This document shows positions 1-10,139 of a stretch of DNA of 36,640 nt, in pieces. Source of the stretch: Candidatus Coprocola pullicola. Its GTDB lineage: Bacteria > Bacillota > Clostridia > Lachnospirales > Anaerotignaceae. Position 1 is the first letter of the stretch; each line of letters begins with the position of its first letter. A program made the translations under genes and the position numbers. The notes under the pieces were generated by a model, which had not been told where the DNA came from, searched no databases, and saw only the letters and a list, made by a program, of their open reading frames with translations. The stretch lies in the NCBI GenBank assembly GCA_018715395.1, contig DVLQ01000141.1:1-36640 (forward strand), written 5' to 3'.

Positions 1-190
1 CCGAATATATAGCGAATCAATGAAGAGAGGATCAACTGGAAGAACAGCTAACACTGGAATCGGAAAACCCTTTTAAGAGTAGCAGGTAACAGAGGCGCAG
101 TTGGCAGATCAGGTTATGCGTTCACGCATACGCGAGGAACAGAGGGCTATGCCCGCATGAGAAAAACCACCTGCTAGGCGGGTGGATGCT
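1..190 (+). other. GC-richer unidentified coding-like remnant at window edge
   Basis: These bases are visibly richer in G+C than the following kilobases. Forward frames give coding-like stretches (for example VTEAQLADQVMRSRIREEQR in one frame and EDQLEEQLTLESENPF in another), but stop codons interrupt every frame. It may be the decayed end of a gene that begins outside the window, with at least one frameshift. I do not recognise the family. A short stem (CCACC at 167-171 with GGTGG at 181-185) followed by a T-rich run closes the segment and could be a terminator or the end hairpin of a transposon. Confidence 0.3.
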
Positions 191-249
191 TTTTATGACT
201 TTAGCATCAAAGAATGCAAAGTCTTTGACAACTGTCCGCTCTGCAGATC

Positions 250-600
250 AAAGGAAAGTTTGGCGCATACAAAATGAGTGTGCAAGTATCCCATGGTTTT
301 ATTCCACAATATAGAAAAAAATCATTTTTTCTATATTGTGTGAAGATATCCAAAATAGAATAAAAAAACACAATAGAAATCATAGAAAGGCACATGATTC
401 TATCCACATTTCGGTAGAGATATGACCAAAAATGAATGTATCATCGTTTATGGGATAAAATTGAAATGATGATATTGGAAATTTGAAATAGAGATGCAGG
501 ATACAATATGAGTATGGAAGGACTAAATACAACAACAAGTCAAAAATACATAAAAAAATAATACCAAATTCAATAAAATCTAAACATAAAAGCGTAGAAA
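250..600 (+). pseudogene. IS200/IS605-family TnpA remnant 1
   Basis: Out-of-frame fragments match the usual order of an IS200-type Y1 transposase. First comes SLAHTK followed by VCKYPMV, close to the family's 'SLSHTKW.CKYHIVF' opening. Next is IEIIERHM. Then, in another frame, DSIHISVEI and PKMNVSSFMG, close to the family's 'DHIHMLVEIPPKMNVSSFMG' region. Stops and frameshifts separate the blocks, so it cannot be active. The C-terminal part with the catalytic tyrosine is not recognisable. The sequence seems to belong to a different subgroup from the remnants at 3351 and 23828. Confidence 0.6.
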
Positions 601-710
601 AATACTTTTAAAGGCAGTAGCCTCTTCTGCCACCAAGGTTTGAAGAAAGTAAAAACCAATATCATTTTGGTGAAGTGATGATTTTTTAAAATTAGAAATA
701 TATATAAAAA

Positions 711-774
711 AGCTCGGTACTAAGGGCAAGTACCGAGCTGGGGCAACTGTACAAGAAAGGGAATTCATGTACAG
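711..774. repeat. Two adjacent perfect hairpins
   Basis: The first stem is AGCTCGGTAC (711-720) with GTACCGAGCT (730-739), 10 perfect base pairs over a 9-nt loop. The second is CTGTACA (747-753) with TGTACAG (768-774), 7 perfect pairs over 14 nt. On the minus strand the first stem is followed by a T run, so it would work as an intrinsic terminator in that direction, but no gene ends there. The pair lies just 3' of IS200 remnant 1 and may be its right-end structure. Confidence 0.6.
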
Positions 775-1470
775 CAAACAGTATAAACATATGGCATTAA
801 AAAAATTTTAGGAAAACATTAGAGTTTCATAAAAAATATTTTTTGCTAAATCGATACTATTTGTTTTTATATGTATCACTATATTTAAAAATTTATATTG
901 ATGAGTTAGGACTGCCAAATACTTCTATAGAAATATATTTGTCTAAAACAACAGATTTAGTAGCGTCTTTTTCACCTCATTTTAAACTATGGATAAAATA
1001 AATATTGTAAAGATAGCAATTTATAGTTTTAATACTTTATCCAACAAGTGGGTCATAATATGGTTGGTGAGATTGCTAAGATGAGAGAATATCATTTTTA
1101 TAAATATATAAAAATTGCATTGTGAAATTATTTGGCTTATCATTTCTTTGTCATAAATATTATATGTAATTGCATAAAATTGAATTTTTGGAATATTTTC
1201 ACATAAACATTGTGAGAGTAGTTGTAGCTGATGATATTGGTTTTCATTTCAGCAGAAGTGATTATTAGCCAATTCTTATCAAATGCAGCGGTTTTAGATG
1301 AACCATATCGTTGCCAAAAGAAGATATCTATGAGGAAATTTTTTTATGCTCTGAATGGAAAAGCATTTTTCTTTTTGGCATGAGAATTTTTCAGTATTTT
1401 CTGAGAAAACTGCAATGTCGAAATGTCTCTAAACAGTAGAGAGAATTTACTAATAAGGATATTGAGGGTA
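775..1470. other. AT-rich gap, no gene seen
   Basis: Very AT-rich sequence with frequent stops in all frames. I see no ribosome binding site followed by an open frame, and no hairpin of note. It is probably decayed mobile or accessory DNA. Confidence 0.4.
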
Positions 1471-1877
1471 TCGACAAGGTCCATGCATATTCGTCAAATA
1501 CTCATTTCATTCAAGTCTTTGACAAGCACACGGAAGTATAAACAGTTGGTTCCATAGGTATAAATGTCTTGAAACTGGCTGTTTTCCTCGGCGGAAGTGA
1601 AGAATCTATTTGACAAACGTTTCGTTTGCCAAGCGTTGCGATATACTATATTTGTAAAAAAATATAGTTTGTCTACACTCTGGATATCCGTTAGGATATT
1701 GATTATATTATTGTAAGAATTATAAATAGCATAAATATCCAAAACCATATTTTTTTGTAAATAAGGTGTTTGTTTTAGTAAGAGGGAAAGCTTTTTTATA
1801 CTTACCTTAATTTTTACCTCACAAGTTTTACAATTTGTGCATTTTAATCTCCCATTCTTTGATTTAACATAAACCAT
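1471..1877 (-). pseudogene. Unrecognised 127-residue frame; 3' part repeated at 28120-28330
   Basis: A minus-strand frame of 127 codons runs from ATG at 1877 to a stop at 1494. It opens with a cysteine cluster (CTNCKTC, about residues 13-19) and ends DIYTYGTNCLYFRVLVKDLN plus a short tail. There is no Shine-Dalgarno sequence before the ATG. The last 210 bases, including some sequence beyond the stop, recur at 28120-28330, where stops break the same frame. The shared amino-acid pattern suggests it was once translated, and the missing RBS and the decayed second copy suggest it no longer is. I do not recognise the family. Confidence 0.35.
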
Positions 1878-1934
1878 ATAAGTACAAAATAGTCTATGTA
1901 ATTCGAATATAAATAAATTTATCAGATAATTTTG

Positions 1935-2230
1935 ATGGATTATAAAATTAGACAGAAAATATCACAATATAGAAAGATACATGGATTATCTCAATAAAAA
2001 TGAGTTGATTAAATTGATATTTCTGTTGTACACATAAGCCATAGTGAAATGGGAAATACAAAATTGAGTGTTAATATGCCGAAATCTTTTTTGGTACAAA
2101 CAAACGATTTATTGTATAATAGTTTATCATAGGAAAAAACATCTTTTGATAAATTAGCAAAAATATTAAAAAGTTGTGGCACAACACAAATTAGTATTAT
2201 AATTGATATGTAAAATTACAAATGTAGTGT
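1935..2230 (+). pseudogene. XRE-family helix-turn-helix regulator, broken
   Basis: Read forward with a few frame changes, the sequence gives KIRQKISQYRKIHGLSQ, then IDISVVHISHSEMGNTKLSV, then LVQTNDLLYNSLS and TSFDKLAKILKSCGTTQIS. This is the order of a small HTH_3 (Cro/CI-like) regulator: helix 1 (IRQYRK..GLSQ), recognition helix with 'IETGNTKLS', the 'LQV.TD.LLYD' helix, and the C-terminal 'ILKSC...QI' helix seen in many Lachnospiraceae regulators. In-frame stops after GLSQ and the lost HTH turn show that it is a pseudogene. No intact partner gene is adjacent. Confidence 0.6.
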
Positions 2231-2714
2231 TAAAACGTATTGATATTTTATTTAAGTAGAATGAATGGTGAAAACAAAAAAGAATTTGATGAGAAATAAA
2301 ATATCTGTATGAAAAGAAAGGTAAAAATGCTAGATGCCCCTTAGGCATACAAAAAAGAAAAGTATAAATTTGAGGAGCTATTTTGCCAAATAACAATTTG
2401 AAAATATACATAGATAAAGGATTATTTGACAATAGATATTTTAAAAACAGATTATTATTTAAAAAGCTATTTCCTATAACAGCATAAAAAAGTTTCCTCA
2501 AAAAGGAACACTACAATTATCAGTGTTTTATAGTATGATAGATGATATAGATTTTGGTAAATGATTGGTAGAACTTACAGTTAAAAAACTCAAGGATAAT
2601 GTGGTTGAGGGCTTTTTTGATTCTATGCCGGTATGACAAAACTTCAAATTTAACTGGGGATAGGTAAGAATACTTCAGTATAAGTAAGAAATCTCCTGCG
2701 CTATAATAAAATTG
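2231..2714. other. AT-rich gap, no intact gene
   Basis: No open frame with a ribosome binding site was found. Forward reading gives only short fragments. Near 2690-2752, AAATCTCCT and AGGAGATTT are complementary about 45 bases apart; this may be the left-end structure of the IS200 remnant that follows. Confidence 0.4.
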
Positions 2715-3350
2715 ATCCGGCAACCTCAATACAGAAGTAGGAGATTTTTCTAAGGAATGACATAAGAAGTTTATCACATTCCAAATGGAGATGTAAATAT
2801 CATATTGTGTTTGCACCAAAGCATATAGACAAGTGATATATAAAAAATGAAAAGCAGATATTGAAAGAATATTAAGATAACTTTGTGATAGCAAAGGTGT
2901 AAATATTATAAAGGCAGAGTGTTGTTCAAATCATATATATACTGGTTGAGATTCCACCATATTTGAGTATATCTAGTTTTATGGGATATTTTTTAAAGAT
3001 TAAAAGTAGTTTAATGATATTTGATAGGCATGTAAATTTAAAGTATAAGTATAAAAATCACCATTTTTAGTGTAGAAGATATTTTGTAGATACAGTAGGC
3101 AGATACGAAGCGATAATAAAAGAATTAAAAATCAGTTAGAAGATGATGTTGTGAATAATGAAATTATTTTAAAAGAATTTACATATCCATTTACAGATGA
3201 CCCGATGAGATAAGGCAAAAAAGCGTTTCTAGAAGGCAGCCAGAGTTATAAATATGGTTGTTAGACTATTCAATACTCCTTTAAGAGGGCGACCACAACA
3301 AATAGATCCTGATAGGGTCTGGTTAAACTATCCGTTCAACGAGTAGTTTT
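2715..3350 (+). mobile_element. IS200/IS605-type remnant 2 (tnpA decayed)
   Basis: The sequence from about 2765 reads DIRSLSHSKWRCKYHIVFAP, an excellent match to the N-terminus of IS200-type Y1 transposases. It continues through VEIPPYLSISSFMGYF, SSLMIFDRHVNLKYKYK and RRYFVDTVGRYEAIIKE. Several stops and frameshifts interrupt it. The right end is the conserved TAGTTTTGATT at about 3341-3351, which lies directly against the left end of the next remnant. The element belongs with the remnant at 13245 (both open with SLSHSK). Confidence 0.75.
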
Positions 3351-4055
3351 GATTGGATGCTTTAGTTTAACAAAGCTCCTAGTTCTACCAGAGATAAATA
3401 AAATGTTTTCGTATATAAAATCTCTTAATTATAATTTTAAAATAAAGGTTTGACGACTGTATTGAGAAAACAAATTAGGAGGTTTTTTATATGAAAAATG
3501 AAATAAAAAGTACTCCTATATAGACACCAATATCATATGCTGTTTGTACTAAAATATAAAGGAAAAGTGATATACAAAGAATAAAGAGTGGATATGGTAC
3601 AAATCATTAAAAATTTATGTAAATAAAAAAAGGTTGAGATGATTGAAGCACAAGTATATCCAGACTATATCCATATACCGGTCAGCATACCACCCTATCT
3701 GAGTCCAGCACAGTTTATAGTGTTAAAAGTGGGGATAGGCATGCTGATTTGAAATATAGATATGGAAGAAGAAACATTTGGGCGAGAGGATATTTTATAG
3801 ATACAATAGGGCGAAATGAAAAGGCGATAAAAGAATATATAAAAAACAGTTGGAAGAAGATAATATAGCAGATTAAATATCATCAAAAGAGCACACAGAC
3901 CCGTTTACAGGTAGTACAGAAGAATAAAGCAAAACAGACAGCCACTTTTAGCGACTGCCTGTAAGTGTTTCAATATTCTCTTTTAGGAAATAAGCCCATA
4001 ATACCTCTTCTAAGGAGTATTCAATAGTTTATGAGTGGTTTTGATTTGCCGTATG
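3351..4055 (+). mobile_element. IS200/IS605-type remnant 3 (tnpA decayed)
   Basis: The left-end sequence (GCTTTAGTTTAACAAAG then CTCCTAGTTCTAC, from about 3358) closely matches the left end at 23831. A broken tnpA starts near 3491 with MKNEIKST and runs through YHMLFVLKYKGK, PDYIHIPVSIPPYLS, ANLKYRYGRR..WARGYFIDTIGRNEKAIKEYI. The conserved right end AGTGGTTTTGATTTG lies at about 4036-4050. The HUH region reads 'DYIHI', so the first histidine is lost, and stops are frequent. It is inactive and is the sister of the remnant at 23828. Confidence 0.75.
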
Positions 4056-4220
4056 AAACAGTATTTTTTGTATCTACTGTCAACAATGAGTAAAGGAGAA
4101 TCAGCATTTTTATGAGTTTGATACAAATTGTATTGAAGGTTAAATGGGTATTTTGTTATATAAATTTTCATTTATTGCCGATATTTTTAAAATATTCAAA
4201 AAGCAATATATTACTACTTA

Positions 4221-4697
4221 TCATTCAGCGTATTTTGCTGCCAAGCCGGCACAATATGAAATAATTTGTTTACAGTTTTTCTTTCTTTGTTTACCGGCAA
4301 AATCTCCATGAGGAGCAGAAAGTTCTTTACAAATAAGCGTCCCATATTGTTGTTCGATTTCATGAATCATATCTCCAAAGGGTACATAAATTTGTTGTAT
4401 TTCTTGTATTCTTTCTTTTGTGGTTTCTTTTGCAAGAGGGTTTTTTCTGCCCTTTAAGCAGCTTAATGCCAGTACTGCTCCTGTAATTGCGCCACAAGTA
4501 TTTTTAGTATGTCCCATACCACCGCCAAAGCCGGAAGACAATGCTATAATTTCTTTTGGCAAATCCACATTATGAGTATCTAAAAAACTTTGCAAAACAC
4601 ATTCTGCACAGTTCATACCTTCTTTAAAATATTGTCCTGCCGCAGTTTCAGCAGCGGTAATTTTTTCTTCTTTTGTCATATTTGTTTTTTCTTGCAT
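4221..4697 (-). CDS. C_GCAxxG_C_C family protein
   Basis: This 158-residue protein has the spaced cysteine pattern of the C_GCAxxG_C_C family: GMNCAECVLQSF near residues 27-38, then SGFGGGMGHTKNTCGAITGA near 55-74, and further cysteines at LICKELSAPHG, KNCKQII and YCAGL. The family is putatively metal- or redox-cofactor-binding and its biochemical role is not established. The start is the ATG at 4697, preceded by GGGAGG at about 8 nt; the internal ATG six codons on has no RBS of its own. It is monocistronic and divergent from pyrG. No signal peptide or membrane segment is visible, so it is probably cytoplasmic. Confidence 0.88.
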   Translation of the reverse strand: MQEKTNMTKEEKITAAETAAGQYFKEGMNCAECVLQSFLDTHNVDLPKEIIALSSGFGGGMGHTKNTCGAITGAVLALSCLKGRKNPLAKETTKERIQEIQQIYVPFGDMIHEIEQQYGTLICKELSAPHGDFAGKQRKKNCKQIISYCAGLAAKYAE

Positions 4698-4742
4698 TAT
4701 AAAAACCTCCCTTAAAATTTTTTTTGGATTAAAGTAAAAACA

Positions 4743-4783
4743 ATATCATTATGTTTATAGTAGCTTGACAATGTTTTATTGTC
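4743..4783 (-). promoter_or_regulatory. Promoter with overlapping inverted repeat for the C_GCAxxG gene
   Basis: On the minus strand TTGTCA (4766-4771) and TGATAT (4743-4748) are separated by 17 nt, a good sigma-A-type pair about 45 nt upstream of the start codon. The perfect inverted repeat GACAAT-gtttt-ATTGTC (4767-4783) overlaps the -35 box and could be an operator. The regulator is unknown. Confidence 0.45.
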
Positions 4784-4893
4784 AACTGTTTTGCAGTAGA
4801 AATAGGGCAGTTTTTACAATACTTTGTCTGTTTTTACAATATGGTTTCAGCATAAAATTCCCATTAGAGAGTATTCCTTTTCTGTTAAAGTTA

Positions 4894-4902
4894 TGGTATG
4901 AT
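4894..4902 (+). promoter_or_regulatory. Extended -10 promoter candidate for pyrG
   Basis: TGG followed by TATGAT forms an extended -10 box about 78 nt upstream of the pyrG start. No good -35 box is visible. The probable initiation region lacks the GGGC start used for CTP-sensing reiterative transcription in Bacillus pyrG, and I see no attenuator hairpin in the leader, so that control mode is not supported here. Confidence 0.35.
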
Positions 4903-4949
4903 AAAAACAATGTGTATTTTCATAAAGAAAGTAACACTTTTTTTGTTGA

Positions 4950-6584
<1,635 letters not shown>

Positions 6585-6628
6585 TTGAAAATCTATAAAA
6601 AATTAAAAAATTATTAACAGAATTTTTG

Positions 6629-6656
6629 TTGTATTTTTATAAAAATGTGGTATGGT
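6629..6656 (+). promoter_or_regulatory. Promoter candidate for the universal-stress-type gene
   Basis: TTGTAT (6629-6634) and TATGGT (6651-6656) are spaced by 16 nt in the gap after pyrG, which shows no clear terminator. Transcription would begin about 130 nt before the start codon. Confidence 0.35.
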
Positions 6657-6790
6657 AATAAGTAAAGAAGTGTATTTTTTTCGTATGATAAAAAAATGGT
6701 TTTTTGCTATGAGAATTTGGGAATCAATCAAAAATGAGCCATAAAATAATTTTGATAAAAACCAATCAAAATAAAGGGGGAATCAAAGAT

Positions 6791-7237
6791 ATGACAGAGC
6801 AAAAGATTGTAGTATGTATTACAGCTCAAAGTAATTCTCAAAGACTGATAGATTATGGTGCAAAAATAGCGGAAAAAGTAAATGGTTCTTTACATATACT
6901 GCATGTTCAAAAGGGCAATAGTATTTTTCAAAATGGAGAAACATTAAAATTGTTGGCAAAGTTATTTGCTTATGGAGATAAATGCGGCGGTATGATTCAT
7001 GCTTTGTGTGATGAAAATGTTGCAAAGTGCATTGCTGATTTTGTAAAACAAGAGTGTGTTACAAAAGTAGTGATGGGAGAATTGCCCGCTGCAATGAGCC
7101 AACAATTACAAAAAAATGGAGAAGAAAATCAATTTGAAAAAATTATTTCTGCATTGCCAAAGGATGTAGAAGTGATTGTTGTAAAACGTCAGCAAAAAAT
7201 GGAACAGCTAGAAAAATTAGAAGAAAAAATAGGATAA
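6791..7237 (+). CDS. Universal-stress-protein-like (UspA fold) protein
   Basis: This 148-residue protein begins MTEQKIVVCITAQSNSQRLI and continues DYGAKIAEKVNGSLHILHVQ. That is the beta-alpha-beta opening of the UspA fold, close to the Usp-like segment found in KdpD sensor kinases ('ILVCVSASPSNEKLIR'). The C-terminal half ends ALPKDVEVIVVKRQQ, the usual last strand of the fold. The canonical ATP-binding G-2X-G-9X-G(S/T) motif is not evident, so nucleotide binding is uncertain. The start ATG at 6791 follows AAGGGGGAA; an upstream in-frame ATG at 6734 has no RBS. It is probably a single-gene transcript ending at the terminator just downstream. Confidence 0.7.
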   Translation: MTEQKIVVCITAQSNSQRLIDYGAKIAEKVNGSLHILHVQKGNSIFQNGETLKLLAKLFAYGDKCGGMIHALCDENVAKCIADFVKQECVTKVVMGELPAAMSQQLQKNGEENQFEKIISALPKDVEVIVVKRQQKMEQLEKLEEKIG

Positions 7238-7247
7238 TATTACTAAA

Positions 7248-7280
7248 AAAGGCTTTTGTCAAAAACAAGAGTCTTTTTTT
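7248..7280 (+). terminator. Intrinsic terminator after the Usp-like gene
   Basis: An imperfect stem (AAGGCTTTTGT with ACAAGAGTCTT) is followed by a run of seven T's, 11 nt after the stop codon. Confidence 0.65.
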
Positions 7281-7349
7281 GTATATTGTTCTAAAAAAAG
7301 GCATTTTTCCAGTAATTTCAACTGAATTTTTCTATGGTTTTATAATTTT

Positions 7350-7378
7350 TTGTTGCATTGAAAGGGAATATATATTAT
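7350..7378 (+). promoter_or_regulatory. Promoter of the SEC-C/sua5/rpiB/upp operon
   Basis: TTGTTG (7350-7355), a 17-nt spacer and TATTAT (7373-7378) lie 65 nt before the first gene of the operon and just after the preceding terminator. Confidence 0.5.
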
Positions 7379-7442
7379 TATTTCTATTAGTATGTTTTAA
7401 TTTTTAAAATTGATTAATATTGTTTATGAGGAGTGGAGAACA

Positions 7443-7943
7443 ATGACATTATATGAAAGTTGGATGAACAAAGCGTTTAGTAAAGACGGTAAAAGCATGG
7501 AGGCTGTTTGGGATGATTTTCTTCCAAAGGAACAAAAAATATATGAATATATTTTGGGAGAAAAAGTGACAGTATTAGAAGGAGCTGTTTCTGAATTAGC
7601 ATTACGTTTTGGCGTAACGCCGGAGGAGATTGTAGCGTTTATTGACGGTATCAATGAAGCATTGCCAAAACCATATGAAATGAACGAATTAGAAGAAAAC
7701 AGTTCTGTAAGATTAGAAATTGACTTTGAAAAACTTTACAAAAAAATGGTAGAATATAAAGCGCAACATCTTTATACACTGCCACAATGGGATAATATTT
7801 ATACAGAAGAAGAAAGAAGAAATTTTACAAAAGAACAAAAGAAATCTCGTACCATTGTAAAAGGACAAAAAATCGGAAGAAACGATCCTTGTCCTTGTGG
7901 CAGCGGCAAAAAATATAAAAAATGCTGTGGGGCGAATTTATAA
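7443..7943 (+). CDS. SEC-C metal-binding domain protein
   Basis: A 166-residue cytoplasmic protein of unknown function. Its C-terminus is a clear SEC-C zinc-binding motif, [20 protein letters not shown] (about residues 145-164), with the CxCx8CC pattern also found at the SecA C-terminus. The N-terminal 140 residues are mostly helical and not recognised beyond their occurrence in clostridial SEC-C proteins. The start at 7443 follows GAGGAG at about 7 nt; an in-frame start 11 codons upstream lacks an RBS. Its stop codon overlaps the next start in the sequence TAATG, so it is translationally coupled to the Sua5 gene. Any link to secretion is not shown by context. Confidence 0.85.
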   Translation: MTLYESWMNKAFSKDGKSMEAVWDDFLPKEQKIYEYILGEKVTVLEGAVSELALRFGVTPEEIVAFIDGINEALPKPYEMNELEENSSVRLEIDFEKLYKKMVEYKAQHLYTLPQWDNIYTEEERRNFTKEQKKSRTIVKGQKIGRNDPCPCGSGKKYKKCCGANL

Positions 7944-9004
7944 TGATAAAAACCATATTGGCAACAGTAGACGCTCAAATGCCGCAAAAACAAATCATAG
8001 AACAAGCAGGTCAGATATTAAAGCAAGGAGGGCTTGTTGCTTTTCCCACAGAAACAGTATATGGGTTAGGAGCCAACGGTCTTGATGCAGACGCTTGCAA
8101 AAAGATTTATCAAGCAAAGGGGCGTCCTTCGGACAACCCTTTGATACTGCATATTGCAAAAAAGCAGTCTTTATATGAAATTGTAAAGCAAGTGCCTCAA
8201 AAGGCAGAAAAGCTGATAGACGCCTTTTGGCCGGGACCTTTGACAATGATTTTTCAAAAAAAAGATTGTGTGCCATATGAAATTACAGGCGGTTTTGATA
8301 CGGTAGCGGTTCGTTTTCCGGCTCATGCAGTAGCGCAAAATGTCATTGAGGCGGCAGGCGTACCTATTGCCGCTCCAAGTGCCAATGTTTCCGGAAAACC
8401 CAGTCCTACAAGAGCTTCTCATGTTTTATTTGACTTAAATGGAAAAATTGATATGATATTAGATGGAGGCAGTACGCAAGTAGGACTGGAGTCTACCATT
8501 ATTGATGTTTCAGAGCAAATTCCTGTACTTTTACGCCCGGGTGCAGTGACAAAAGAAATGATAGAAGAAGTAATAGGAAAAATTGAAATAGACCCTGCTA
8601 TTTTATCGCAATCGGATGAAAATTGCCTTCCAAAAGCCCCCGGTATGAAATATACCCATTATGCGCCAAAAGCAAATGTTATATTAGTACAAGGGCAGGA
8701 TTTAGCCGCAGTGCAAAAAAGGATAAAAGAGCTTGTCAAAGAGGATTTGCGCTTGGGAAAAGAAGTTGGCATATTGGCAACAGACCAAACTAAAAGCGCT
8801 TATGGCGACGGTATTGTGCTTTCTTTGGGAAACAGAGAAAATCCCCAAGAAATGGGAGCAAATTTATTTAAACATCTAAGAAAATTTGATTTTTTGGGTA
8901 TAGAGGTAGTTTATTCTGAAACGGTGGCGGAAACAGGAGAAGGGATGGCCATTATGAACCGTTTGAAAAAAGCGGCGGGTTATCAAATCATACAAGTTGT
9001 GTAA
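7943..9004 (+). CDS. L-threonylcarbamoyladenylate synthase, Sua5 type
   Basis: Makes threonylcarbamoyl-AMP from threonine, bicarbonate and ATP, the first step of t6A modification at position 37 of ANN-decoding tRNAs. The 353 residues fit the two-domain Sua5 form rather than short YrdC. The YrdC domain has KQGGLVAFPTETVYGLGANG near residues 32-51, KGRPSDNPLILHI near 67-79, APSANVSGKPSPT near 146-158 and the STIID motif near 184. The linker PGMKYTHYAPKA near 236 leads into the C-terminal Sua5 domain. I chose the start at 7943, where ATG overlaps the previous stop; an upstream in-frame ATG at 7922 has no RBS. It is followed 21 nt later by rpiB, a common clostridial arrangement. Confidence 0.93.
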   Translation: MIKTILATVDAQMPQKQIIEQAGQILKQGGLVAFPTETVYGLGANGLDADACKKIYQAKGRPSDNPLILHIAKKQSLYEIVKQVPQKAEKLIDAFWPGPLTMIFQKKDCVPYEITGGFDTVAVRFPAHAVAQNVIEAAGVPIAAPSANVSGKPSPTRASHVLFDLNGKIDMILDGGSTQVGLESTIIDVSEQIPVLLRPGAVTKEMIEEVIGKIEIDPAILSQSDENCLPKAPGMKYTHYAPKANVILVQGQDLAAVQKRIKELVKEDLRLGKEVGILATDQTKSAYGDGIVLSLGNRENPQEMGANLFKHLRKFDFLGIEVVYSETVAETGEGMAIMNRLKKAAGYQIIQVV

Positions 9005-9025
9005 TAGAAAGAGGTGTGTAATACA

Positions 9026-9454
9026 ATGATAGCATTAGGTTGTGACCATGGCGGATATCCATTGATGCAAGAGGTAATTCATTATTTACAACAACAAAAT
9101 ATACCTTATGAAAACTTTGGGACATATTCGGAAGAATCCTGTGATTATCCTGTTTATGCAAAAAAAGTGGCTCACGCTGTGGCAGAGGGAAAATGTGAAA
9201 AAGGAATTTTGATATGTGGCACAGGTATAGGTATTTCTATTACGGCAAATAAAATAAAGGGCATTCGAGCAGCGCTTTGCGGAGATTGTTTTTCTGCCAA
9301 AGCCACAAGAGAACATAATGATGCAAATATTTTAGCCATGGGTGCAAGAGTCACCGGCGTTGGACTGGCATTGGAAATTGTAAAAGTATTTTTGGAAACG
9401 CCTTTTTCAAATGAACCACGTCATGTAACAAGAATTGCACAAATAGAGGAGTAA
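9026..9454 (+). CDS. rpiB: Ribose 5-phosphate isomerase B
   Basis: Interconverts ribose 5-phosphate and ribulose 5-phosphate in the non-oxidative pentose phosphate pathway. The 142 residues match RpiB/LacAB length. Motifs are [13 protein letters not shown] at the N-terminus (phosphate-binding region), ESCDYPVYA near residue 38, and [20 protein letters not shown] near 60-79 (the family signature with the catalytic Cys). Next is RAALCGD and then [17 protein letters not shown] near 95-111. The ATG at 9026 is preceded by AGAGGTG at about 9 nt; a GTG four codons earlier would overlap that RBS. It sits 21 nt after sua5 and 19 nt before upp and is co-transcribed with them. It could be a galactose-6-phosphate isomerase subunit, but single occurrence and context favour RpiB. 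Confidence 0.92.
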   Translation: MIALGCDHGGYPLMQEVIHYLQQQNIPYENFGTYSEESCDYPVYAKKVAHAVAEGKCEKGILICGTGIGISITANKIKGIRAALCGDCFSAKATREHNDANILAMGARVTGVGLALEIVKVFLETPFSNEPRHVTRIAQIEE

Positions 9455-9473
9455 AGCAGAAAAGGAGAAATAT

Positions 9474-10100
9474 ATGGGAAAATTATTTATATCAGAACAT
9501 CCGCTTATACAGCATAAAATTGCAATGCTCCGAAGTAACCAAACAGGGTCTAAAGAATTTCGAGAACTGGTGGAAGAAGTGGCTATGCTTCTTTGCTATG
9601 AGGCAACTAGAGAATTGCCCTTGGTTGATACAAAAGTTCAAACGCCTATTGCAGAAGCAAATTGTAAAATGATAGATGCAAAAATGGCCATTGTACCCAT
9701 ACTGCGGGCTGGCATTGGCATGACAGACGGTCTTTTGGCGCTGATGCCTACAGCAAAGGTAGGACACATTGGTCTGTATCGTGACCCTGAAACATTAAAG
9801 CCTGTGGAATATTATTGTAAATTGCCGGCAGATATACAAGAAAGAACGGTCTTTTTGACAGACCCTATGCTGGCAACAGGAGGAACAGCAGAAGCAGCTA
9901 TTGGATTTTTGAAAGAAAAAGGGGCAAAAAGTATTACGTTGCTTTGTGTATTAAGCGCTCCTGACGGAGTAAAAAAGATACAATCCATTCATCCGGATGT
10001 AGACATTTATACGGCAGCTTATGACAATATGTTAAATGACCATGGTTATATTGTCCCTGGTCTGGGAGATGCGGGAGATAGAATATTTGGTACAAAATGA
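9474..10100 (+). CDS. upp: Uracil phosphoribosyltransferase
   Basis: Salvages uracil with PRPP to UMP in the cytoplasm. The 208 residues are full length. The order is [18 protein letters not shown] at the start, [14 protein letters not shown] near residues 75-88, the PRPP-binding loop [16 protein letters not shown] near 126-141 and the uracil-binding C-terminus [18 protein letters not shown]. The start at 9474 has AAAGGAGAAA at about 7 nt. It lies between rpiB and the WecA/TagO-type gene, an order common in Firmicutes. Together with pyrG upstream it covers pyrimidine supply. Confidence 0.96.
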   Translation: MGKLFISEHPLIQHKIAMLRSNQTGSKEFRELVEEVAMLLCYEATRELPLVDTKVQTPIAEANCKMIDAKMAIVPILRAGIGMTDGLLALMPTAKVGHIGLYRDPETLKPVEYYCKLPADIQERTVFLTDPMLATGGTAEAAIGFLKEKGAKSITLLCVLSAPDGVKKIQSIHPDVDIYTAAYDNMLNDHGYIVPGLGDAGDRIFGTK

Positions 10101-10139
10101 TGTGCCTGATGCAAACTGCATCTTGAGGAGAGGATATTA

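Noticed and set aside
207-407. Minus-strand frame of 66 residues
   Set aside because: It is the antisense of a clear IS200 transposase remnant and has no RBS.
2166-2894. Two minus-strand frames (111 and 124 residues), Phe/Leu/Tyr-rich
   Set aside because: They have no RBS and arise from AT-rich DNA; the plus strand there carries XRE and IS200 remnants, so these are shadows.
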